A stretch of DNA of 64,000 nt from positions 379,501-443,500 of the forward strand of contig JAHLJT010000631.1 of NCBI GenBank assembly GCA_031308135.1, read 5' to 3'. How positions within the stretch are numbered: the stretch's first letter is position 1; the number at the start of each line of letters is the position of its first letter. Both the position numbers and the translations under genes were made by a program. The notes below the pieces were generated by a model that was given only the letters and a program-made list of their open reading frames with translations, did not search any database and was not told the origin of the DNA. The DNA comes from Acheta domesticus. Its lineage: Eukaryota > Arthropoda > Insecta > Orthoptera > Gryllidae. This document shows positions 11,790-23,400 of the stretch, one piece after another.

Positions 11790-12107
11790 CGAACATGTGA
11801 ACGCAGTGGGGAATTAATAGTTGCGCGTTACCAATCAACGCGCGAAATTATAAGGAACATAATAAAGTTTGTTTCAACTAAATCGGATCACAGAAACGCC
11901 TAATATCGCGAGTTTTGTGATCACGATATTGACTTTTAATATGTTTTCAGGCGAGCATGTGAACGCCGTGGTGAATTAATGGTTGCGTGTTACTAGTCAA
12001 CGCGCAAAATTATAAGGAACAGAATAAAGTTTGTTTCAGCTAAATCGGGTCACAGAAACGCATAATATCGCGAGTTTTGTGATTCCGATATTGATTTTAA
12101 CATGTTA
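11790..12107. repeat. Two-copy tandem duplication, period about 162 bp
   Basis: Units begin at 11790 and 11952 and share ordered blocks: GAACATGTGAACGC or GAGCATGTGAACGC, then TCAACGCGC, AATTATAAGGAACA, AAGTTTGTTTCA and AATATCGCGAGTTTTGTGAT. Each unit holds a small hairpin (for example GCGCGTT...AACGCGC). Divergence is about ten percent, so it is an old duplication. Confidence 0.88.
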
Positions 12108-13619
12108 AAGAACAAAAACAACAATGGTCGTGACGTCACTTCAGAAAAGTTTGGATATATTAATAAATTAAACGAAAACTAGTGTGTCTACCGAGATTTG
12201 GCATATACCAAAGTATTCCGTGGAATACGGGCCAAATTATAAGCGCGGTGACACAATTTTAGGACGCCGAACATTAATAGATAAACATTATGTTACATTA
12301 GTTAATTGAGAAATAAAAGAGCGATGTTTGTAGGCATGAGACGCACGAAAAGGCATTCTTTTAACAAAATGAAACGAGAAAAGTGATGTCTAAGAAGCGG
12401 AATGGATACGAAATTTTAATTGGGAATTTTACAATATAATAAGACAATCCAGGAAGTGTTAGAAATTAATAATAAACTATTTTATAAGTTATAAAGCAGA
12501 AGACAGTAGAGGCGCTATTGTTTTGTTCGGAAAAAAACTATAAATGCTTTAGGACAACAATGGGGGTCAGACGGGTGAATAGCTTGGTAGCGAGAGGCAG
12601 AATCCGCGTCGCGTATTGCAAGAATAATTTTAAAATTTGGATTTGTAATTTTTTTGATGAAGTGTTCTCTTCTGGACTCGTACTAGTGAACTATTATAAA
12701 CTGTGAGAGGAGTGAATAACTTAGTGGCGAGTTGTACTCCGCGTCACTCGTGATAGTATTTTAATACGCGAACTTATAAAATTTCGAGGTGTTGCTCCTT
12801 CGGACTTGTATTCGCAAGCCGGCGGAACCGTATGCCGTGTGATGTTAACTATTTTAGTAGTAATATATAAAGCTATGCCACGCGCATGATTTCTTTGCTC
12901 TTGGGAAGAATAAATGATTTGCAAGGCCAAAACTGTAAACATTTTGGGGGGATTGCAATGTAATGGGTGTGGCCACAGTATTGAGCTCATTATTTCGTAA
13001 TAACGTTTGGGTATAATATGTTTATTGATTTTTGTGATTTTTATGACATCGTGTTTTGTTGATGTTGTGTGGTATTGATTCTTTTATGAGGGTATTAATG
13101 TTTCTGTTGGTTAAAAAGAAAATAAACAAACGAGATTTTGAGTTCTCGTTTTGATGTTACGTAACCGGTGTTTTTATCACATAGCTAACTGATCCTGGTC
13201 CCTGCATTGGCGTGGCGCTTGTGTTCTGTAGAGAACAAATCACGGCCCGCCCTGATAAATTTATGTAAACAGGAAAACTCCGGATAGTAAAAGGGGGGGC
13301 ACAGTGGTGTGCATTGTAGATATTACAGGTGATCATCAAGGAAGTTTTTCGTGATCAACAATAGGAGTTGAGAGGGGAGATTTTCATTACATTAGTGCCC
13401 AGTTCGTAGGGCGTTTTAGTAAACAGGAAAGGGGGGGTTTTCGTTGCATTGGCGCCCATTTCGTGGGCGTGATCGATATCAGTAGCAGTGAGAGGGGTTT
13501 TTCGTTACACTGTGTTGTGGAGGGATGTGGGTATTCAGTGAAGAGTGAAGACTGTGTTTGTGTTTTACCTGTAGCAATGTTGTCGTTATCATTCGATGAA
13601 AGTTTCAAGTCAACGGGTT
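12108..13619. other. Repetitive GC-patchy spacer
   Basis: Imperfect internal duplications: GTGAATAGCTTGGTAGCGAG (about 12575) resembles GTGAATAACTTAGTGGCGAG (about 12713), and GCCCAGTTCGTAGGGCG (13397) resembles GCCCATTTCGTGGGCG (13454). It may be the body of the Helitron-like element whose end follows. No coding sequence was seen. Confidence 0.5.
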
Positions 13620-13980
13620 CAGACACGTAGCTTTCTCAAAAGTAAAAAGCTAATATTTTTGTGTCTATCACGAAAAACCAAAACCTAATTGACAAATAAT
13701 ATTGAATAATTACTTCAAATGTCTTTAAGTAAGTGTTGAGAATTGTTCCAAGCAAATGCCCCATGATATTGAATAAATACTTATTGAAAATTTCTTTTAC
13801 ACATTAATTGCATTGTTTTTTATTTTTATTTGTAATTGTGTTAGTACATTGCAAGTTACCTTTATAGATTTTAAACAAACACGTTTCGTTAACTACTTTC
13901 CCCTCTTAGAATGAAAATAGAAGGATAGGGATGAGTGTGGCTTCTAACATGCGAGAGTTCTCGCACGGGTACGCAAAAGT
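13620..13980 (+). mobile_element. Helitron-like 3' end, copy 1
   Basis: This is a direct repeat of 14652-14960 with the same block order (GCTTTCTCAA, TTCAAATG, ATTGAATAA, ATTGAAAATTT, CATTAATTGCATTGTT, AGTACATT). It finishes with the hairpin TGCGAGAGTTCTCGCA at 13950-13965 and CGGGTACG. The terminal CTAGT is degraded to CAAAAGT. Confidence 0.7.
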
Positions 13981-14651
13981 AGTGGGGGAAAACTTGTGCT
14001 ATGGCACAATACAAAGAACAAACTGTTTAAAGTAGCTAAATTAAAATACCTTGAAATAAATAGAAAACAAAAATCAAAACGCGCTAGCCTACAATACTAC
14101 GTGAATCAATTAAAAACAGCTTAATTTAAAATTATAGAAAGAATAGTGCAAGTCACCCGACAACTGCCAACGATCGCAGTCCAAATGCACGATTTAAATG
14201 TTGGCGGTATCTGGAAGTATGTACACCAACGCCCAGCTGCAAATTTATATTGTAAATAAAACACTGTTTGATATTAAACTCAAGGTGTCGGTTCGTTAAG
14301 ATATTAAAAATGCAAATATCGTTTGAGCAACATTCCCATGTACCGAAGTGGGCTTACTAATGCCTACTAAATTGTTTCTAATGCTAACAAATGGTATTTA
14401 GTACTCAAAGGTGAAAACATTAGTTTGATTATTTTTTGGCTCCAAATTGGTTTTTTTTGAGGTACGTAAGGACGCAGAAAAGAATTCAATACTTTTTAGT
14501 AAACAAAAAATTTTTCAATTTTCGCACCCCAGCGTGCTGGCACCCTGACTCTCCAAAACCTACTCGGTTCTTCATAACAAATCAAGGAAAGTTAAATAAT
14601 ATTACAATGAGTAGGTTTGTTCTTGATCCGGTATTTTCGCACTACTTTACT

Positions 14652-14960
14652 TGGCTTTCTCAAGAGTAAAAGCCTTTCCTATTATTTGACTAACAAGGAA
14701 AGCGAAAAGCTAACTCTCAAGGAAGATTGAAAAATTTCTTCAAATGTTTTTAAAGAAGTATGAATTGTTTCAAGAACATCTCTCTATATTGTTGAATAAA
14801 CTTTAATTGAAAATTTGTTTCAAACATCAATTGCATTGTTATTTTGTTTGATATTCTGTAAGTACATTAGTAGTTACTCTCCTTTATGGAACGGATAGAC
14901 AAATGGATAGGGAAAGGGTGGGATTTAACATGCGAGAGTTCTCGCACGGGTACGCTAGTT
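14652..14960 (+). mobile_element. Helitron-like 3' end, copy 2
   Basis: It ends with a perfect seven-base-pair hairpin TGCGAGA-GT-TCTCGCA (14931-14946), an eight-base spacer and CTAGT (14955-14959), followed by T. This is the standard Helitron 3' terminus (hairpin plus CTRRT, insertion between A and T). The 5' end was not found and there is no Rep/helicase ORF, so it is a nonautonomous copy. Confidence 0.78.
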
Positions 14961-15392
14961 ATTAGTTTATTTCATGAACGTTAATAGAAGTTGAATCACA
15001 ATTATTTTAAATATGTTGCCAGCATATGCATTTGTATTTTGGTAGAGATAAATCTACACATAAAAAATTAATTTGGAATTAAGCTTACAATCATCAATGT
15101 AGTGGTTTAATGTTTCAGTTTATCTATATAAAACCTGATACTTTTTTATGATCCTATTTAACATTTGGAATTCTAATTTCTCTCTACTTAACTTCAGATA
15201 CGAAATCTTTTGAAAGACTTGCTTTAATGGATTCTATTTAGATTCCATGGATAGAATGGATTCTAAATGATGTATCATATTCCTTGCATCAAGGTATGGT
15301 TCAATCAAAGGAAATTAAAATAGATTATAACAATTTATGGAAGAACCAAACACTTTACAACATACAAAAATTACTATATATACAAACATTTC
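14961..15392. other. Intergenic DNA between Helitron end and TFIIIA
   Basis: AT-rich, nothing recognised. Confidence 0.5.
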
Positions 15393-15398
15393 TTTATT
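15393..15398 (-). terminator. Polyadenylation signal AATAAA for TFIIIA
   Basis: On the minus strand AATAAA lies about 115 bases beyond the TFIIIA stop codon (15512-15514). Confidence 0.6.
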
Positions 15399-15511
15399 AA
15401 AGCCATGCAAATGTAATTTCAATTATAATAGTTACCATTAATCATGGTATAGTAATTAACGATTACTACAGATATTTGAATAGAAGCACACATTTACTTT
15501 GATTAGTAAAA

Positions 15512-18500
15512 CTAAGGGTTTATCAGCTCTTTGTTCTCAATTTCAAGACAATCTTGTTTGAGGTCTGAATTATTACTACACTCTTGAGCTTTATGTAGTC
15601 GAAAACTTTCAGTCACCCACTGTAATATCACAGATATATCTGGCTCATTGGCAATCATAACACATGATTCCTCACATTCATCTGATTCTTCACTGAGTTC
15701 TTCACTTAGAACTGATAGTTCACTTCTGGAATCACTGGATTCTGATGCATCATCAGATATTGAGGTGCTTTGCTCACTAACCAACATATCTGAAGAACAA
15801 AGAACATATTGTTCTTCTTGAAAGGAAAGTTGAACCCCTGATAATTTAGCTGCCATTGAACGTTTAGGTTTACCAGCATCTTTGCGCTGTCTTTTGGCCA
15901 TTTGCTTTCGTTGCTGAGGTTCTCTGTGAGGATCATGTATTTTCATATGTTCTTGTAATTTTTGCTAGAATCAAAATAATTTTTTTTTTTTTAGTATGAA
16001 GGAAATTATCTGATCAATAAAAGTCCTAACAACATGACTTTTTACACTCAATAATTGTACCTTTGTGACTAGACTCTTCTCACATCCTGGAACAGCACAG
16101 TGAAATTTTTTGCCTTCATGTGAGCTCCTGATATGTTGATTAAGATTAGATCTCCTTGTGTACAACCTGATTAAAAGCAATCCTCAGTACAATTTTCATT
16201 TCAGTAATTTATAGCTATTTTAAAAAAAGATGCTTATTTTTTAGAAACTCTTGCAATGTTCTGAAGGAAAAATTTAAATACTTGAAAATAATTACCACAC
16301 ATTCTTACCTTCCACATTCATTGTATGGACATGTAAACAACTTTCGCTCCTCAGGCAAAACATGTGTTTGCAGATGCTTCTTTAAAAGAGTTTTAGATCT
16401 CAATTTTCTTCCGCAGGTTGGACATGTGAAAACTACAAATAAAATAATTATAACACTTAATTTTCCATATTTTCATAAAAAACAATGGATGAAATCTAAC
16501 CAAATTTTTCAACACAACTAAAAGAAAATTTCACTTTTCATCTTTTTTCATTAATTTCATCAAATTAACATGTTGGACTCTTTCTTCAAGGATGAAAATA
16601 GAAGAAAAGTCTTACTTTCAGGGAAAAGCACACACACACACACACAAACAAAGCTATCAATTAATTTTTGTGGCCATTCCAGAAGTTCAGTGCATGAAAT
16701 GATTGTTTTATGCATAATTAAGATCTAGGGTGTTTTTGCCAAAACCATTAAGCCAAAGCACAAAATCAATTGAGATTCTGCAAGAAACAAAAATTTCACT
16801 TGCAAAATGACTTCTATGATTGTATAGAAATATATCTATTATGAATTATTTAAATCTCTCTTCAAGGTTTTCGGAACAAAGCATAATTTTCATAAGAAAA
16901 AGTATTTTTGCAGTGCTATAACACCGCATTTTTCAGATGACTTCAAAAAGGACTAATTTCATGCATACATTGTAATGTGTAAAAATCTCTTAATTTTTTA
17001 TTCAATCTACGATTTGTTTTTTTTAAATGTACATATTATTATATGCTTAAGGTTTACTGAGATATTAATACAAGAGATTTTAATACACACACAATTGTTT
17101 CATTAATTTTTGGAAAGTACATCTGCAGAAAAATTAATTTTTTCACCTTTTAATCTTTCAATTTTTTAAATCACCACAAAATCAGTCAGCGAGTACTGAA
17201 GGAAAGGTACTTCCTGGAAACGTCATAAAACCACCTTTGAGAATGATCTATAAACCCAGACACTACACGTAAGTCAAAATTGTTTACCTCCTAGTACACT
17301 AACTCTTGAAAGCCAGAGAATCTGGTATTTTCCCGACCTTTATCAGTTTTTATTGAAGAACTCTACCTATAAGTGGGTAAAAAAAAATTTCAAACAATTT
17401 TGAAGAGAATAAAATTCCCCACAACTTTTGTATTAAACATATTTTCCTAAAAATAACACTAAATTAGCTAAAGCCAGTGCAAAAAAGCTATAGTTTCATG
17501 GATGGTATGCAGTAGTGGGGCTCAGCTGTCCACTTGCTTAACTGGAGGCGAACTCCTCTTGTTAATTATATTTAGCTTTTTTTATATATTTATTGTCAAA
17601 AATACAAACAAAGTATGTGACACATGGGGAGAAGTATTATCTATGCATGTTTTCTTGAGCTCTAGAATTCCTATGCCCACTTAGTTCATCTGAATAGGTG
17701 CCCATATAATAATATTTCATAAACTGTGAAACTATAACATTAGGTTCACCATTAAATATTAAAAGAATTTGGCAGAAGGTGAGATTGATGTTAAAAAGAA
17801 AGTAACTTCTGACTTCAATAATCCATAATAATCTTGCCAATCAACAGGTAGTGGAAGGATTGGAACTGTTCACAGTGCTTGCTAGATATGTCCAGATAGT
17901 AAATACTACAAATTAATGGCTACAACATTTCAGTTTTACAATCATAGGTGAAGTTGTGTAAACTGGTATACCTGACAGTTCTTATCAAGACAACACATAC
18001 ATAAGAGAGAAAGAGGTTCATTAAAATACGATCTTCAAGATCTCACATTAGAAGGGGGGATACATGGGTGAAATTCTCAATAGTTTATATGAAACCGTGG
18101 AATTTGTCGGACATAATCAATATTATCATACAGAAGATATAGCACAACCTATGGCGGAAATAGATGAATGATTATTTTGTCCTGTTGAAAAGAAGAGAGA
18201 TGAACATTATAGTGGATAATCTTCACTAGCAAATTTTTACAAAATCTGTGGCAGAATCTAGGGTTAATCATGTCACTAAACCAAAGCCACATATTCTCAA
18301 GTAACCAACGCTTTTTCAGCAACACTGTAAGATGTTCACATTCTTCTAGTGGCAAAAATTTAAAAACAGAACAAATATGGACTATTAGCAATTGAAATAA
18401 AATTTTGTCTTCCCATAAACTGGCAACTGTACGCTATGAAGGCAAATTATGAATTTATTATTTAGTGTTTATATTTTATCGAGTGATAAATATCCAGCAA

Positions 18501-20386
18501 ACCTAGGTATTTAATCAAAATCAATTCCTGTCTCTGCTGCTCACTAAACACCTGTTACATTAAATGCAGTTTGGGTTACATAATTTTGTTTGTTAATATC
18601 TCTCACTTCCCATATCCACATTAGGGAGTTCTATGACTTCATTATTCCACAATGTAGTAATACGTGTAACGAGTTTGGTTGTTTCTGGGTTACACCCTTT
18701 ATTTTACTTTGTATCCGATACATACACAAGCTTCTGGATCATTCAAAAAACAGGCATAGTGGTAGATATCCCACTTTAATACCCAGTTTTTCTGTGGCCT
18801 CTAAAAGAGGGTAGATTAACCACATCAGCAGTAATGTTAAAATGGGGGAAAGTCAGTTCATTTTTAGGCAGCACACGGTAAGAAATCTTTTTATCTCATC
18901 CATCTAGTCAATTTTATTATTTTTTGTATTGAATTATTATTACATATTAATATTCGCTGATTACCCTTAATATCATTATTATTGATTAATAATAATGATT
19001 TAGAGGTGGTCACTTTGCCATTCTCTTGTTTCACTAATTATATTATATGTAGCCAATGGAGGCATTGCTTTATTGTAAAAACATTATTGTTAACTATTCA
19101 AATAGGAACAATTTCCAGTTTATTTGCAAACGAATACTTTAAAAAAATTTTAACTCATTTTCTTTTCAGAAAGAGGTTATTTCCCTACTTGTGCCTGGGT
19201 AAAAACTAAGAAAGTTTTTATGAGTTTTCTCTAGCATAATGTTAACTGGACTAACACACGAATTAAAAATTTTTAAAAAGAAATTAACATAATCCTTACC
19301 TTTTCCATGATCTGCTTCTTTATGTTCTTTCAGTAAAGAAAATTTTGAGAAAACTTTACGACAGTCTGGTTCTGAACACATTTGGAAACAATGTGCCTTC
19401 TTCAGGTGTTTCTTCAATGCAATAACATTTCTGAATTTGGAATTGCATTCTTCACATCTACAAAAGCACATTATATTTTGAAGTTTTCTGCATCTCCAAA
19501 TATTGTTGATTCATAAAAAAATGATGAATTTCTTATGAAGTGGATTGGGAAGGTTATCAGATGTCAATATAAAAATGAGCAGGAAAATTTCATTTGAAAT
19601 TTCACTTTATATTTCTGTATTAGCAATTTCTGAAAATTTGTGGAGTCTTGTTTTTGGAGTTTATCTGTCTTCAATATGCTAGTTGTAAGAAGTCACCAAA
19701 AAAAACTTGGACTTTAGTAGTTTTCAAAAAATTAGGAATTTCAATGAAAATATGATCTATGCCATTCTTTTCAGACTCTTAAGCTCTCCAAGGACAAAGT
19801 TAAATAAAAAAATTGGAGTCATTTTTGAGAAAATTTTGAAAATGTTGAGGCTTCATGTAAAGTTCCCTAAAAAATCAAAATATGCATTTCAAACTTGGAG
19901 GGCCTCGAATTAATTAAAGTCAATAGAGGAATATTAATTTTGGAAAAAATTAGCTGAATAATTTTGAGGCTCACATTGACTGTGGATAGACAGATGGACA
20001 AACACAGTTTGTCATCGATCGATTTTTCAGCATAACAGGCCCACAAAACAGGGATTCTGATTCCACAATGTATTAGAGGAAGTACTTTACTACCCATAGG
20101 AACAAGATTTATCCACTTTTTATTACCAGTCCGAGTTTTTTCTGTCGAAAAGTCTTCCTTTTCCAGCACACAATTATATGAATATATTCTTATAAAGTAA
20201 GGGCAAGAAAGTAAAAAGAGGGAGAAATGCTATTTTTTTAGTCCACATATTACTGAAGTTTTTTAGGAAAACCAGAGTAGATAGATAGATAGATTTATTT
20301 AAACTGCAATTGGGTATAACCCGGTGGCAGCTAATTACAAAAACATAAATATACACAGTCTCTCAGTAACATAGAACACTAAAACC

Positions 20387-20420
<34 letters not shown>

Positions 20421-23400
20421 TAATATAACTAGCAAATTAGATACTAATTATAGTAATAATAATGGTAAAATAATGATAATAATATAAAATCTGACTGATT
20501 CATTAAACATTAAATTACATTAAGAGAGAAAAGAAAGAAGAGAAAAAAACCCACACTTCAGTTCACCAAGACCTGAAAACATTTCCTTCTTTATTTCTCT
20601 GCTATACATCACCCCAAGAATCAACACCCCAAAAAACACTCTTGAGTTATTGTTAAACCAGAATTTGTTTCCAGCAAACTATCTAACAACTGGACTACTA
20701 ATCACTCGTGTTGACTACAGACAAGTTTTTCAAGAAAAAACACTTTCAGTATTAAGGAACCACAAAAAGGGGTTTCTGACACCACTACATATTCGAGAAA
20801 AATTTACTACATGAAGGAGCAAGTACTTTCTGGTTATCATGTATGCACTAAATGAGTTTTCTGTTGAAAAAGAAGCAATTTTTACTGCAGCATTTACACG
20901 TAATACCTATACTACATATATGAGAAAGTAATAACTAGGGGGCGGATTTTGATGACCTAAAATGTTGCCAAAAATGATCAACTAATTGCTTTAAATGCCC
21001 TAAAAACAAAGAAAAATAATGTAAAAAATATGATCAAAACCACTTCAGATTAACAACTCTAGCAGTCAGGATATGTTACTGATTGAGGCTTCTTCGTTTT
21101 GTTCAAATGAACTCAGCTTGCAAACTTTTGGTTTGGACTGTTCTTTAAAAGAAAATTTCTGCCTTCATTTATTGCGAAACAGCCAAACTGACAATGGCGC
21201 CAATGGGCGTCATAGGAACCTTAGATTACACTGAACTCACAATGGCTGACATAATATTATATAAACTAAGAAATCGAATAGGTTACCTAAGAATTCTGTG
21301 GCGAACGTTTGTTGCATCTTATAAATATTGTTTGAAGAAAGTGCCCTTAAAATGATATTAAAATCTGTGAAATCAGCGAAAAATGCATTAAAAATGACAT
21401 AAATGGTAAAAAAAATGACTTATTAGTCGAAACCAATGAAAATGCAAAAAACATGACATACAAAAATTGATAATTTTGTTTTGTTATAACATAAAATGAA
21501 TTTCTATACTAAAAGCCATTGTTCTAAAGTGAAAAGAAGAAAAAAAAAAAAGACATTTCATTAAAATCTGCCCCCTAGTGATAAAAAATCTCTTTCTAGG
21601 GTTTTGTTTGAAGGGAAATACCCAATCTGGATAAAATTCTGTGAAACATTTAGGCTCCAGTAGTGCCAAAGAATGAACAGAAAATTTTTAAAAAATACGA
21701 TTTTTTGATATCAGGAATCCCAAAACTTTTATTTCCAACAAATCTGGCCATTCATTTTTTGCAGCATTACATTACTTTCTCTAAACTACATATATAAGAA
21801 AAATGGAATTTTAAAGAATGACACATTAATGATTACTTACTTGCATGATGCACACCGGTGATGATTCAAAAGTTTCAAGGAGTTAAAACTTCTATCACAA
21901 GATGTACAATGTAATGACAGACTTGGAGATCTATCACTTTCATGATCTTTTATGTAATGTCTTCTCAAACATTGAACAGTCTTGTAAATTTTTTTACATC
22001 CATCTTCAGAACATCTACATAGCAGAAACAAAATTCAGGGATGCTGGGCAATTCTATCAGGAAAGTTTCTGAAACTAACCAGTTTTAGAAACTACCCATT
22101 TCTAAAGTCAACAATTGCATTGCTCATCACACTAGCAAATCTCAAAGGGTGGAGCATGAAATTACATAGGTGAGCCATCAAATAAATTTAGAAGGGAAAA
22201 TATCAAGAGGTAATGCTTGGAGAGTATGAATACACTATGTTATTATATATTGATCAATGAAAACAGTCAATAATTACAAATTTATTGGAATTTAATGGAA
22301 AATGTGTTTAGTTTTGCACAATAGCACTTTTGCACAATACAGGGAGAAACCATAGACAAATATATCCTTAATATTCTTCATTCACAGAAGAAAGTTGCCC
22401 AAATTTTGTATTTTTAATCTGAGCCAAAGATCAAGATCCTGATCCTTGTTTGCAGTTTCATTACTGAAGTATAGATTGGATCTTTTAACTAAAATCAAAT
22501 AAGTTTGCTATGCTTCAACAATATACAATGTTCCTCACAAAAGAGTATCACAAGCCAAAATATTTGAAAAGCTCAACAAATGGGACCCTTCAAAGGTAAT
22601 AAGAAAATAAAATACAAAAAATTACTTCACGTTATTTTGGATTCTTTTTAAATCATAGCAATTGCTATGAAAAATCAGTTTTCAATTGTATTATGATTCC
22701 CTTCAGGGAGAGGGGAAGAAATAGAATAATAACAATAATTATTATTATTTTAAAATGCATGTTCATTCATGCAAAATACACTTTTTTCAAAAAGGTTTCT
22801 GAGGAAAAAATTGTGTTTACACGACTTAAAAATTAAATTTTCCCATTACACAAATTGCTTTCATTACCAAGTATTTATAAAGCTATTGTCATGTGGTCCA
22901 TCCCAGGTGTTAAAACTTATTTTTGCAGTATGTAAAGGGGAGGGGGATGTGAAAAATTCATTTATAAAACGGGGACAGGGTGGAGAGGGCTGTGGGAGTC
23001 AGAAGATGTGTAAATCTAAGTTTTTCTTGTTGCCAAACATACATCTTTGGTTCAAAATATTTGGGGGCCGCTACAGCCTTTATCCAACTTCATCTGAATG
23101 GCTTGAAACTGTATACCTACTAGTGTAGAGAAATCTTTCCTCTACTCTTCATATAAAAGCAACCAGAAAGATTGAGTTGAATAACAATCTTTTTCTTTGT
23201 TTTTACTACATCAACAATTAAAACTATGCAAATTGTGCACTTTCCTGTGTTATTATATTATATAAACAATTAAGAAACATTATCTCCTATCTTCATTTCA
23301 TAGAAAATGAGTTGAATTCTTTGAATTCAAATTCACTCTTAAACACAAATAAAAAAAAGTTTTATTTTGATAAAATTATCTTTTTGCAATGAAAAACATA

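Noticed and set aside
22769..23128. 119-codon open frame in a TFIIIA intron
   Set aside because: No domain, no codon pattern and it opposes the gene; likely chance.
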